Below, piece by piece: positions 45,170 to 54,575 of a stretch of DNA of 64,000 nucleotides (its first letter is position 1; each line of letters begins with the position of its first letter). A program made the position numbers and the translations under genes. This DNA is from Spongilla lacustris (Eukaryota; Porifera; Demospongiae; Spongillida; Spongillidae), in the NCBI GenBank assembly GCA_949361645.1, contig OX442419.1, positions 8,607,377 through 8,671,376 on the forward strand, in the 5' to 3' direction. The notes beneath the pieces were generated by a model. The model made no database searches, had not been told where the DNA came from, and saw only the letters and a program-made list of their open reading frames with translations.

Positions 45170-45560
45170 ATCATGGGCGTCACCAGGGGGGGGGGGGGGG
45201 GGGGGGGGGGCAGGGGGGACCATGGCCCCCCCTCCCCCCCCCCCCCCCCTTTTGGACTGAATGGCGTCCTCTCCCTGTGATAAAAGTTAACATACATGTG
45301 CCCCCCCCCCCCCACTGGCTGAATTGGCTGAAAGCGGACAGCCCCCCCCCTCCCACCCACTGGTTGAATCAGCCAAAAGTGGACAGCACCCTCCCCCCCC
45401 CTCCCACTGGTTGAATCAGCCGAAAGCGGACCCCCCCCCCCCCCAAACTGGTCAAATCAGTCGAAAGTGGGCAGTGCATTTGCGGCTGTCAAATGGCGCC
45501 CCCTTGCCCTATCCTGCCCCCCCCCCCCCCCCCCCCCCCCCTTCCATTAAAGCTGGGGCC
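45170..45560 (+). mobile_element. G/C-tract element with internal repeats
   Basis: Poly-G at 45187-45211 and poly-C runs at 45230-45250, 45301-45313, 45430-45444 and 45517-45541. Between them are four copies of CTGGCTGAATTGGCTGAAAG, CGGACAGC-type units. Same family as 10720-11130 and 13290-13500. The proline-rich ORFs on both strands come from these tracts. Confidence 0.6.
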
Positions 45561-45599
45561 ACCCATGTATGTAATACTTGTGATAAACAACAAGCATAG

Positions 45600-46030
45600 C
45601 CATATAAGGCTATACATCAGCAGTACACAGGGGTGTTTATTGTACTTCAGGGTACACTAGTTTTGACCACACCCCTTCCTGGTGTATCATAGTCAGCCAT
45701 CTTGAAGTCATTTTATAAATGTAAGGTGAAGGCAGACATGTGAGTCTATACACTAGCAGTACACAGGTTGCTTAATCTACTTCAGGGTATCACTGGTTTT
45801 GACCACACCCCTTCCTGGTGTACGATAGTCAGCCATCTTGTGGTCATTTTATAAATTTAAGGTGAAGGCATGGCTGTAGTGAAAGAACCATACATAGATA
45901 TGTGAGGTTATACATGTCCAGCAGTACACAGGTGCTTACACTACTCAGGTTCAAGGCTTTGCCCATACCTATTCCTGGTGGAAATAGTGTGGTCCTTGTA
46001 CAAGACCTTGCATGTATAAACCTATCTACT
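45600..46030. repeat. ~136-bp tandem repeats
   Basis: TTTTGACCACACCCCTTCCT, GGTGTA...AGTCAGCCATCTTG starts at 45661 and 45797, with TCATTTTATAAATGTAAGGT, GAAGGCA after each. Diverged partial units lie near 45117 and 45930. Confidence 0.7.
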
Positions 46031-46501
46031 GCACAGGTAATACTCTCACCAATGATTGACTTATGATATCCCAAAATCTGAATAACTTATGATTTAAACT
46101 AAGGTTTTCCTTTAAAATACATTGACCAAATGCATCACGGTACCTAGTTGCTAGGACGCGCACACATACAGTTTGTTTTAAAACGTATATCAGAGCCAGC
46201 TCGAACAAACCAAAAATAGAAAGCTCTTCCTATCCACTATAAGGTACTGATCTCAGTTTAGGCACCAAAACTTCAGGAGTTTGAGCATAAGCAAATTCGT
46301 GAGACAACTACGGCAAGACATGCGCCTGCCTTTCCTCGCGTGGCGATCGAGCGGCACAAGTTAAAATCATAAGACTGCTGAATCAGGTAGAGGACAGGCT
46401 AGGAACTTACAAAACTGCACAGCCGTTGCTATCCTTTGTTGTATTTAAGAGGAATAGTGCACATTCCAACGTTGCTTGTATGTGGCCATTTTGTTGCTAG
46501 G

Positions 46502-46651
46502 TGTAACGAGACACTGCAGCAGCCAAAAGTGTTTAATTACCAAGAGAGACATGCATAAATACACAGATAAGGTCAAGGTACAGTCCAGCTGGAGCCAGCA
46601 CAAACACGCATGCGTACATAAATACAAAAATATATTATGTCATTCGCTACA
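46502..46651 (-). repeat. 3' LTR of the Gypsy element
   Basis: 150 bp, TGTAGCGAATGACAT...GTCTCGTTACA in element sense. It appears identical to the 5' LTR. Confidence 0.95.
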
Positions 46652-46690
46652 CTACTTCCTCCTTCGAAAAGGCCGGCCTCTTGGTCCGAT

Positions 46691-49600
46691 TCAATAACGA
46701 TCCGGCGGGTGTCTTATTCGCTGTGGATAACGACGAGGTGGTGGCTGATCTGCAGCTGGTTGTTCGTCCTGGGGAGTGGCCACTTCTGCTTGTACATCTT
46801 CATGACCATGAACTTCTAAGGCCAGTGGTTCATCCTGGGGAGTGGCCACTTCTGCTTCTGCTTGATCTTCTGGGCCCAGTTGTTCCTCCTCCGGGGCTGG
46901 TTGTTGTACTATCTCTTGTTCCGCTATCTCAAGGTCATCACTGTCAAAGAATTGCAATGTCGTACCTGGGTACTCGTGGCAATGACGACTTTGATTCGCA
47001 CTGGTTGGGCCCTCTGCTTCTGGATTTTTAGCTTCAACATCATCAAAGTCCAGACGAATATCACTAGGGCATGGCTTCAGGCGATCGAAGTGTACAACCA
47101 TCCTCTTACGTCTCCGTGCTGCAATACGTCGTAGATCCAGTATTCTGTAGGTGACCGCAGAAAGCCTCTTCACCACCCTAAATGGCCCAGTCCAGGGACA
47201 ATGGAGCTTCCTAGGCTTTCCCTTGGGAACAACAGGGGTATGTAACCACACAAGGTCACCTGGTTCATACTGTTTCCCATGGACCCTCTGATTGTAGACC
47301 TCCTTCATCCTCTCCGTTGCTGTCCCCATGTTTTCCCGAGCAACTTGGAAGGCACCTTGTAGGATTTTCTCCAGTTGTCTTGCATACTCATGTTGTGGCT
47401 GGGATTCAGTTGGTGTAGACCCATAGACCAGATCCACTGGCAACTTGGCCTGCCGCCCGAACATTAAAAAGAAAGGGGAGAAACCTGTGGAGGGATGTAT
47501 TGAAGTATTATAGGCCATACAAATTTTCCTCAAATGCAATTCCCATTGAGTAGGGTTGTCCTGGGCAGATGTCGCTAGCATGCTGATCAACGTACGATTC
47601 AATCGTTCAACAAGTCCATCTGATTGCGGGTGGTATGGCGTTGTACGTGTCTTACTGATTTGTAGTAATTTACACACTTCTTTCATCACATCAGACTCGA
47701 ACTGTCGCCCTTGATCAGAATGCAACTGCTGAGGGATAGAGAACCTGCAGAAGAATTCATCAACCAGTTTGGTAGCTACTGTTATTGCCTCCTGATTAGG
47801 AATAGCATAAGCCTCTGCCCATCTGGTAAAGTAGTCGGAAGCAACTAAGATATAAGGGTTCTTAGCCTCCCCCGGGGTGATGGGTCCAACTATGTCTACT
47901 GCAACAATTTGCATGGGGTACCCAGAACTAATACCCTGGAGAGGGGCACGGCCTCGACGCGGGGGCATTTTTCTAGTAGCACACTTCACACACGTCCTAC
48001 ACCACTTCCCAACATCTCCTGCATGACCTGGCCAATAAAACCTCTCCTTCAGACGGGAAAGTGTCTTTCCTTCTCCTAAATGTCCTCCCAGTACACCCTC
48101 ATGTAATTGCTTCAAAATATCTTGGCGAATACTTGCCGGGGCAATAACCTGCAAATGCTCACTCCCCTGATTGTCTTCATACCTTCTATACAAGACACCC
48201 TTTTTTACTACCAACTGGTCCCATTGCTGCACTAATATGTTTAGTTCCCTACTCTTCCCTTCCAGTTCCCCAAGGCCTACCATGCTCCCACAACTTACTG
48301 CCCTGAGCACAATCCCCACATTTTCATCCTCCAGCTGCAGCTGGCGCATGCTCTTCACATCTCCAGTTCCTGTCTGAAACTGCTGTGGCTGAATAGCTGA
48401 TACGCCCACGCCTTTGCTGCTGGAACCACCCGAGATGATGGTTTCATTTTCATCTGGACCAATACGGGAAAGGGCATCAGCATTTCCGTGGTTGCATCCC
48501 CTGCGGTGAATTACAGCAAAGTCATACTCTTGGAGCTGTTCTAACCATCTTGCGAGTTGCCCTTCCGGTTCTTTCATGTTGTAAATCCATTGCAAGGAGC
48601 TGTGATCAGTGCGAAGAGTGAAGCGACGTCCTAGCAAGTATGGCCTGAAGTGTTTCGTAAAGGTGACTAATGCCAATAGCTCTTTCCTTGTCACGCAGTA
48701 CTTTCTCTCAGCTTTACTAAGTGTACGACTCCCGTAGGCCACTACTTTCTCCTCTCCATCGTGGTCCTGAGACAGCACTGCTCCTATACCATACTGACAG
48801 GCATCTGTATCAAGGATAAAAGGCTTCTCAAAGTCTGGGAATGATAGTATGGGGGCAGACAATAGTCGCGATTTGAGTTCATCAAATGCATGGATACACT
48901 CTTGTGTCCATTGAAACTCACGACCTCGCTCGGTAAGTTGGTGTAACGGTCTGGCAATGGCAGCAAAGTTGGGAATGTATTTCCTGTAGTATCCCACAAG
49001 ACCAAGGAACTGTCTGACATCTTGAACTGAATTTGGTGTCTTCCAGTTTTGGACTGCAGAAACCTTTGTGGGATCAGTACTAATACCCTGTCTTGAAATT
49101 CTGTGCCCTAGAAATGTTACTTCTTCACGAAAGAGATGGCATTTGGAAGTTTTCAACCGCAACCCTGCTTGCCTTAATCTATCCAGCACCAATTCCAAAT
49201 TGGATAAGTGCTGCTGAAAAGACTTACCTACAATCACGATATCGTCTATGTAGACGAGGCAACTTTTCCATTGGATGCCAGACAAGACCAGGTCCATCAA
49301 CCGCTGAAAGGTTGCTGGAGCATTGCAGAGCCCAAAGGGCATAACCTTAAATTCGAAAAGACCATCTTGCGTGCAGAACGCTGTCTTTTGCCTGTCATTC
49401 TCATCCATCTCCACCTGCCAGTAGCCGCAAATAAGGTCGAGAGTTGAAAACCACTTGGAACCATTCAAAGCATCCAGCGAGTCATCTATTCTTGGGAGGG
49501 GGTAAGCATCCTTACGAGTGATAGAATTTAACTTGCGATAATCCACACAAAAACGTAAGGAGCCATCCTTTTTTGTCGCTATGACCACCGGGGATGCCCA

Positions 49601-50785
49601 GGGGCTTGAAGAGGGTTGCACAATTTCGCGCTTGAGCATATCTTCAATTAGCTTGCGGGCCTGTTCTCTTCGAAAGGGTGGCATTCTCCTAAACTGCTGA
49701 CGGATTGGAGGGTTACTGCCAGTATCAACTGACTGCTTAACCATGTTACTACGCCCCAGTTCATCGTTCGATTCAGCAAAGACATCTGCATATGCCATCA
49801 ACACGTGATACAACATCTCCATTTCCTCCTTACTCAGATCAGCTGCACCATTTTGTACCATCTCCCACAATAATTTCGACTTACTTTCAGAAACTTTTGG
49901 TATCTTCTTTTCTTGACTCATTGCATCTGTTACAGGTGCCAACACTGATTCGTCCTGCAACCTCGTGGCTCTGGCTATTCTTGTACCCTTATGAACGACA
50001 GTCTCAGTTGGCAAAGGATTACACATCAGAACAGGGATACTACCTAAAGGCTCTCCTATTGAAGGTGTAACCACGGCTCCTGCAACAATTATAGGGATAT
50101 CAGGTCTGCTACCCTCCACTAACCACACCCCCTTGCATGTGGAAGATGTATACGCCATGGTTTGAATCTCACTATAGGCTGGTATCTTGACAGTCTCTAT
50201 GAGACTAACACTCACCTCATTAGCCAACATGTCACTACTATTGCTACTGTCAGCATGGTGCTGTAACTGGATGGAAACTCCTTCAAGCTGCAACACCATC
50301 TTGGATAGGTCGATGATGCCTTCATGTTTCTCTAGAAAGTCCAGCCCCAGGATAGATTCAACCTTGAGGGAATCAACGACTACAAGGTCAGCGGAAAATG
50401 CCTGATCTGCCAAATGGAATTCAAGAGTGGTAACTCCACACACAGGAACAGTGCTACCCTCTACACCAACAAGGTGCCTCCCTCTCCACGGTGACAGTCC
50501 AAATGTGCTTGCACCTCCAAGTCTGTCCCAGACATCTTTTCTTACAAGACTTACTGCTGCACCTGTGTCTAGCATGAATTCTACAGGTGAACCCTTAACA
50601 ATAGCTACAATGAACTTCGACATAGCAGGATTAACAGCTAAACTATACAAACTATTTTTAACCTGGACCATTGTTTCCTTACCCTCATATGCTTGGTCCT
50701 TCGCATAGAGGGTATCTAGTTTTCCTGCTTCCGCTTCTGCCAGCCAGCCGCGCAGCCCCTGGCAAAGTGTCCTTCCTTGCCACAC
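46691..50785 (-). CDS. pol: Gypsy pol polyprotein: protease, RT, RNase H, integrase
   Basis: 1364 codons counted from an ATG in the gag overlap; in vivo it is probably made as a Gag-Pol fusion. Retropepsin FMLDTGAAVSLV (about residues 70-81). Reverse transcriptase with TLDLICGYWQ and VYIDDIVIVG (YIDD about 512-515). RNase H FILDTDACQYGIGAVL (about 656) with LRTDHSSL and NADALSR. Integrase HHCC zinc finger (LHEGVLGGHLGEGKTL ... CRTCVKC, about 894-935), DDE core (VAVDIVGPI; LHSDQGRQFE; HPQSDGLVERLNRT), and GPF motif (PWTGPFRVVKRL) near 1190. The tail is rich in E, Q and A. Gag ends at 50716 and pol is in the -1 frame over a 70-bp overlap. GGAAAAC just before the gag stop is a possible but non-canonical slip site. 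Confidence 0.95.
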   Translation of the reverse strand: MWQGRTLCQGLRGWLAEAEAGKLDTLYAKDQAYEGKETMVQVKNSLYSLAVNPAMSKFIVAIVKGSPVEFMLDTGAAVSLVRKDVWDRLGGASTFGLSPWRGRHLVGVEGSTVPVCGVTTLEFHLADQAFSADLVVVDSLKVESILGLDFLEKHEGIIDLSKMVLQLEGVSIQLQHHADSSNSSDMLANEVSVSLIETVKIPAYSEIQTMAYTSSTCKGVWLVEGSRPDIPIIVAGAVVTPSIGEPLGSIPVLMCNPLPTETVVHKGTRIARATRLQDESVLAPVTDAMSQEKKIPKVSESKSKLLWEMVQNGAADLSKEEMEMLYHVLMAYADVFAESNDELGRSNMVKQSVDTGSNPPIRQQFRRMPPFRREQARKLIEDMLKREIVQPSSSPWASPVVIATKKDGSLRFCVDYRKLNSITRKDAYPLPRIDDSLDALNGSKWFSTLDLICGYWQVEMDENDRQKTAFCTQDGLFEFKVMPFGLCNAPATFQRLMDLVLSGIQWKSCLVYIDDIVIVGKSFQQHLSNLELVLDRLRQAGLRLKTSKCHLFREEVTFLGHRISRQGISTDPTKVSAVQNWKTPNSVQDVRQFLGLVGYYRKYIPNFAAIARPLHQLTERGREFQWTQECIHAFDELKSRLLSAPILSFPDFEKPFILDTDACQYGIGAVLSQDHDGEEKVVAYGSRTLSKAERKYCVTRKELLALVTFTKHFRPYLLGRRFTLRTDHSSLQWIYNMKEPEGQLARWLEQLQEYDFAVIHRRGCNHGNADALSRIGPDENETIISGGSSSKGVGVSAIQPQQFQTGTGDVKSMRQLQLEDENVGIVLRAVSCGSMVGLGELEGKSRELNILVQQWDQLVVKKGVLYRRYEDNQGSEHLQVIAPASIRQDILKQLHEGVLGGHLGEGKTLSRLKERFYWPGHAGDVGKWCRTCVKCATRKMPPRRGRAPLQGISSGYPMQIVAVDIVGPITPGEAKNPYILVASDYFTRWAEAYAIPNQEAITVATKLVDEFFCRFSIPQQLHSDQGRQFESDVMKEVCKLLQISKTRTTPYHPQSDGLVERLNRTLISMLATSAQDNPTQWELHLRKICMAYNTSIHPSTGFSPFFLMFGRQAKLPVDLVYGSTPTESQPQHEYARQLEKILQGAFQVARENMGTATERMKEVYNQRVHGKQYEPGDLVWLHTPVVPKGKPRKLHCPWTGPFRVVKRLSAVTYRILDLRRIAARRRKRMVVHFDRLKPCPSDIRLDFDDVEAKNPEAEGPTSANQSRHCHEYPGTTLQFFDSDDLEIAEQEIVQQPAPEEEQLGPEDQAEAEVATPQDEPLALEVHGHEDVQAEVATPQDEQPAADQPPPRRYPQRIRHPPDRY

Positions 50786-51561
50786 TTTAAGCAGATGATC
50801 GTATCCTTGGAGGCTGCTGGTTCTCGAGAGGAATTATACGCCTCGGGTCTCCTTCTACCTGCGCGTGCTTGTGCCGGCCGTTCGGACGTCTCTAGTTTCC
50901 CCATCCTTTCTGACAATGAGTGGATCATGGCCATTAAGGTTTCCCGTTCTCCGACCGGAACATCACTGACGACTGATATTTTGGAACCTTTGGTCTCTTG
51001 ATGGAGATACGACTCCATTTCCATCGTGCACGAAACCGCGTCGTCCAGAGTCTTCGGTTGTCTCTGTCGGACAGCAAAAGCAACCTTAGGATTATCCAAC
51101 TCACTGAGATATCTCTCGAGAGACAACAAATCCTTAGCCTTTTCGTCAATTCCGGGAAACGCTTTGTCTGCGAGGATGCGCAACTCATCTCCGAAATCAC
51201 TCCAATGTTCGTCCGGTCGCCTTTTCCTGGTCTGAAATTCGACAACATACAGCTGACGCTTACTTTCTGGCTCAAAGCGCTTCTGTAAAGCGTCCTTCGC
51301 TGCTTGGAAGTTCTGTTTCACCTCTGGCACCAACCTCCTCCAAGCGGTTTGAGCCTTTCCAGTTAGCCGGACGGGTAGCCAGAGTAGTTTCGTCGGTTCG
51401 TCCCAGCCATTAACCAAAGCCACGGCCTCAAAGTGCTCAACCCAATCGGTCCAATTTCTGTCGCCAGAGTAGGTGTCGGGAGAAACCAGCGGTCGGTTGG
51501 TTTTGGTCTGAACCAGAACCCTCGGGCTCGGAGTTCCCGTTCCGCCTTCTTGTTCGTTCAT
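50716..51561 (-). CDS. gag: Gypsy gag: capsid and zinc-knuckle nucleocapsid
   Basis: 281 aa from ATG 51561 (MNEQEGGTGTPSPR). The open frame extends 48 codons further upstream into the LTR, but that start would lie in the LTR, so the ATG that overlaps the primer site is preferred. A capsid-like region (NWTDWVEHFEAVALVNGWDE ... LLWLPVRLTGKAQTAW) resembles the retrotransposon gag domain. Near the C-terminus a single CCHC knuckle, CLKCGKEGHFARGC, has exact C-x2-C-x4-H-x4-C spacing. It overlaps pol by 70 bp in a different frame. Confidence 0.9.
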   Translation of the reverse strand: MNEQEGGTGTPSPRVLVQTKTNRPLVSPDTYSGDRNWTDWVEHFEAVALVNGWDEPTKLLWLPVRLTGKAQTAWRRLVPEVKQNFQAAKDALQKRFEPESKRQLYVVEFQTRKRRPDEHWSDFGDELRILADKAFPGIDEKAKDLLSLERYLSELDNPKVAFAVRQRQPKTLDDAVSCTMEMESYLHQETKGSKISVVSDVPVGERETLMAMIHSLSERMGKLETSERPAQARAGRRRPEAYNSSREPAASKDTIICLKCGKEGHFARGCAAGWQKRKQEN

Positions 51562-51577
51562 CCTGCCGACTACGCCA
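51560..51577 (-). other. Primer binding site, tRNA-Ser type
   Basis: Two bases inside the 5' LTR, the element-sense strand reads TGGCGTAGTCGGCAGGAT. Its complement ATCCTGCCGACTACGCCA matches the 3' end (T-arm, acceptor, CCA) of a metazoan tRNA-Ser as I remember it. The gag ATG overlaps its end. Confidence 0.8.
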
Positions 51578-51579
51578 AG

Positions 51580-51729
51580 TGTAACGAGACACTGCAGCAG
51601 CCAAAAGTGTTTAATTACCAAGAGAGACATGCATAAATACACAGATAAGGTCAAGGTACAGTCCAGCTGGAGCCAGCACAAACACGCATGCGTACATAAA
51701 TACAAAAATATATTATGTCATTCGCTACA
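51580..51729 (-). repeat. 5' LTR of the Gypsy element
   Basis: 150 bp, matching the 3' LTR. In element sense it contains ATAATATATTTTTG (possible TATA region) and AATTAAACA (possible polyadenylation signal). Confidence 0.95.
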
Positions 51730-51807
51730 CTAGGCTTACGATTTCATTTCCAAATTACTGGGCGTCGGTCTTTTTGACAAACGTTTCTATGTAATGAATC
51801 AGTAGTG

Positions 51808-52315
51808 CTCCAGACGCTCCGGGCATCGGACTGGTATTCATGGAATAGAATGCGAGGTTCTTGTACGCAGCTCCGTTACCCTGCCAATCAGACCATATCT
51901 TGTCGATAAATCCGTGGTGAAGGAAGAAGATAGGATCATTTGCCGAGGCAGCTGTGCACATAGTACCCCCTATGTTGCAGTGAACACTGTTGTGGAAGTT
52001 GTTTTGAATCTGGTCGTGCCAAGTCCGGAACTGACTGACACCCATCCGTTGGGCCATAGCCACAGCTGCGCAATCGGGAAGCACATTGTTGAAGCTGCGT
52101 GATAAGGAATTACCGTCTGGTTGCGTCCATGTCTGCCACTGGAATGGTCCCGTCGTGACGCGTTGGCCATTAGTTCTTCGGTCTCCATTGCCTCCAAACC
52201 CACATTGCGCATTCCAGATGATGGAGTTTTGCCATGTTTGTGATTCCAAACTCCAGTCCCAATAAGGCATAGTTATTCGGCAGTCAACTTGCCTCAGCAG
52301 ATTCTCCAGTTGATA
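51808..52315 (-). pseudogene. Tyrosinase copy 3, catalytic-domain segment
   Basis: The minus strand runs QLENLLRQVDCRITMPYWDW ... HNSVHCNIGGTMC ... FFLHHGFIDKIW ... SPMPGASGA and stops at the second CAC element, whose far side resumes ATPS at 43957. CuB histidines are present. The CuA region lies upstream of QLEN and is cut off at about 52315, where foreign sequence and the 111-bp repeats begin. The longer open frame here joins this segment to non-tyrosinase sequence at both ends and is not a real protein. Confidence 0.9.
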
Positions 52316-52341
52316 TGGGAGGTGATTAGTGCCACAATTAC

Positions 52342-52563
52342 TATGGAACGCCAAACTGGACAAAATTATTTCTTCCTCACCGCAACGATCATGACTATCG
52401 AATCGATCCTTTGCGGTCATCGAATCGATTGTCCTGCTAGCGCATTGCAGTCTATGGAACGCCAAACTGGACAAAATTATTTCTTCCTCACCGCAACGAT
52501 CATGACTATCGAATCGATCCTTTGCGGTCATCGAATCGATTGTCCAGCTAGCGCATTGCAGTC
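52342..52563. repeat. Two tandem 111-bp copies at the edge of the large inverted repeat
   Basis: 52342-52452 and 52453-52563 start TATGGAACGCCAAACTGGAC and end TAGCGCATTGCAGTC. They are nearly identical (CCTGC against CCAGC near the end). The window ends inside the matching unit of the right arm. Confidence 0.9.
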
Positions 52564-53204
52564 GAGCTAATCATAATATGCTAATACACCCAAACCCGCG
52601 GCCGGATCCGGTTTCTTACTGAGTTTACAGAACTTTGGAGCCTGACCATTTAAATAATAGAGATGCTTTTGAGGCGTGGGATTTTGAGCAAGCTTTCTTT
52701 AAAATATCATATGTAGCGCGCGAAGGTCTAGAGACCAAGAGCAAGTCAGTGACCTATGCTCAAAGGCCTACTTTGTAAGTTTTTTATATTTCCAATCCAG
52801 CTGTGTGCATCTCATTCAGCTGATTCCGGGCTTTATTTCTCGCAGCTACCATTGATATTGAAGGATCTCATCGGGTTAGGTGACGGGTACAGCCGGATTT
52901 ATCGAATCAATAGGCCTACCACTCGTCCGTCTCCACGCTTCTGACACCACGGAACGGAAACCAACAGTATCTACTAGTCATACCTGACATTATTCATTCG
53001 GTCTGCCATTGTTCACTGTCTATAGTCCCTGCTGAAGGCGACTCTGTGAACAAAATGAGGGGATAACTGCAGGGGCTTACTACACAGCTATTTGCTCTCC
53101 CTACTGCCTCATCAATCTATCTCCCTTCCCTTTCCTTCGCTCACTGCCGTCCTCTGTACTAGACCACACTGATGTCATTCTAAGGGCTCCTGCATTTCAC
53201 CCTT

Positions 53205-54019
53205 ATGGCTTTCAGCAGTACCCGTCCAGAGCTGCTCCTGAGCTTGTGTACAGTGAAGCACCAACAGCAGCAGGCTCTTCACAAGGAGTTTTGTCAGCAG
53301 CTGGTTGGCACCAGATACTTGGGTCAGAGATGTATGACATCACCACGATGCCAGAGGGAAAGAGAACTTGATCGGCAGGTGAGCCAAACAAATAGATTAC
53401 AATAATTCCCTCCTCTTTATCCTCCCACCTTCCCTCCTCCCCTTCTATGCTCCCCTAATCCCAGGGCTGGGGTGGGGGCGGGGGGGGGGGGGGGGGGGAG
53501 GTCAAACAACTCCCCTTCCATAATGAAGGTCACAAGTGATGTGACCCACTATCTTCCAATAATGAATTGTTATTTGATATATATTTGGTGCATGATTTCA
53601 ATGGTACTACTGACTATTTAATAGTACAATTTGTCTGCATTTAGAATTAGGCCTCTCTAAGTATACTCACTCGCACATATCTGACCGCCCCCCCCCCCCC
53701 TTAAATCTGGCTATGGCCCTGTATCCTCCTCCCCCTTCTCTCCTTCCTCCATCCCTCCTACTTTGCTGGTGAACAGCCTCATAACAGTATACGTACCACT
53801 CTTCTCTCTTCCTCCATACCTCAGGCCACTCCCTCATCATTTAACATGCTAGCTGAACTGGAAGCCATTTGGCACAAGAGGGACGAAGCAGCACAGCAAA
53901 ATGAAGCCCCAGTCACTGGATCTGTTGAAGGCCAATCAGTACCTGTAAAAATCGAGACACTATTGGGAAAAGTGGTCCAATTGAAAACTGTGCAACCGTA
54001 CTGGCGGCAACAGCCCTAA
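53205..54019 (+). other. Possible two-exon ORF in the unpaired part of the left arm
   Basis: Exon 1, 53205-53378, ends ...LDRQ at CAG/GTGAGC. Exon 2, 53825-54019, begins after CCTCAG and reads ATPSSFNMLAELEAIWHKRD ... PYWRQQP, stop. Both are phase 0, giving 123 aa. The 446-bp intron contains poly-G and poly-C tracts. No domain is recognised. An overlapping frame in exon 1 is also open (FHPYGFQQYPSRAAPELVYS), so even the frame is uncertain. Confidence 0.3.
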
Positions 54020-54376
54020 AAAAGTGTATGTTAGCGGTGTCATTGGAATGTTTAAACCTACCATCTAAACAACAGAATGGTCACTTCTCCAGTTATCATT
54101 ATGTGCGTCCGCCGTGCATGTGTGTGTGTGTGTGTGTGTGTATGTTTTTGTGCTCAGTCCACTGATCAGGTTATCACAATCTCTTTGCATATGCATGTGT
54201 GTGTATGTCTGTGAAGTGTGTGCAGGGTTGTCATTGGGTGTGTTTATTTATAAGGTGTGCTATTGATAGTTTTTACCTCTCATCTGTAGAGCAATCCAAC
54301 TGATCTAAGTTGATCTCTTTGTACATGCATCTGCACCTTTAAAAAAAATTAAATGGTACATGTTGATATACCCAGC

Positions 54377-54502
<126 letters not shown>

Positions 54503-54575
54503 AAGGAGCTAGAAGTGTGCATAAGGTACCGCTGAGAGCTCTTTGATATCTCTGTTATTCAGGTCAAACAATAAT

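Larger units (their letters stand above)
46502..51729 (-). mobile_element. Ty3/Gypsy LTR retrotransposon, full length, 5228 bp
   Basis: Two 150-bp LTRs (46502-46651 and 51580-51729) look identical base for base, with TGTA...TACA ends. A 5-bp target duplication CTAGG flanks the element (46497-46501 and 51730-51734). On the minus strand, 5' to 3': primer site, gag, pol in the -1 frame, polypurine tract GAAGGAGGAAG (46655-46665), 3' LTR. All reading frames are open and catalytic motifs are present, so the copy is recent and possibly able to move. It sits within the second CAC element. Confidence 0.95.
43958..51807 (+). mobile_element. Second CAC-terminus element with RAG1-N-like relic
   Basis: The left end reads CACTACTGTTCTACG. 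The right end, reversed from 51807, reads CACTACTGATTCATT: an 8-bp terminal inverted repeat CACTACTG. It is flanked by CTCC (43954-43957 and 51808-51811), a 4-bp target duplication. Removal restores the tyrosinase frame SGA-TPS. Without the nested Gypsy element it is about 2.6 kb. It contains a decayed RING/zinc-finger remnant (44890-45085), a G/C-tract element, and 136-bp repeats. Type of terminus, length of target and remnant domains all ally it with the transposon at 39387-43796. Confidence 0.75.

Noticed and set aside
45133..45599. Proline- and glycine-rich ORFs on both strands
   Set aside because: Produced by G and C tracts of a dispersed element. Similar cases at 4346-4756, 9738-10030, 17409-17792, 19046-19359 and 38661-38957.
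50716..51705. Gag starting at the LTR-located ATG (51705)
   Set aside because: The first 48 codons lie in the LTR and across the primer binding site; the ATG at 51561 gives a normal Gag.
51755..52531. 258-aa 'tyrosinase' ORF as a gene
   Set aside because: Its N-terminal part is the antisense of the 111-bp repeat and its C-terminal tail comes from the CAC element end; only 51808-52315 is tyrosinase.
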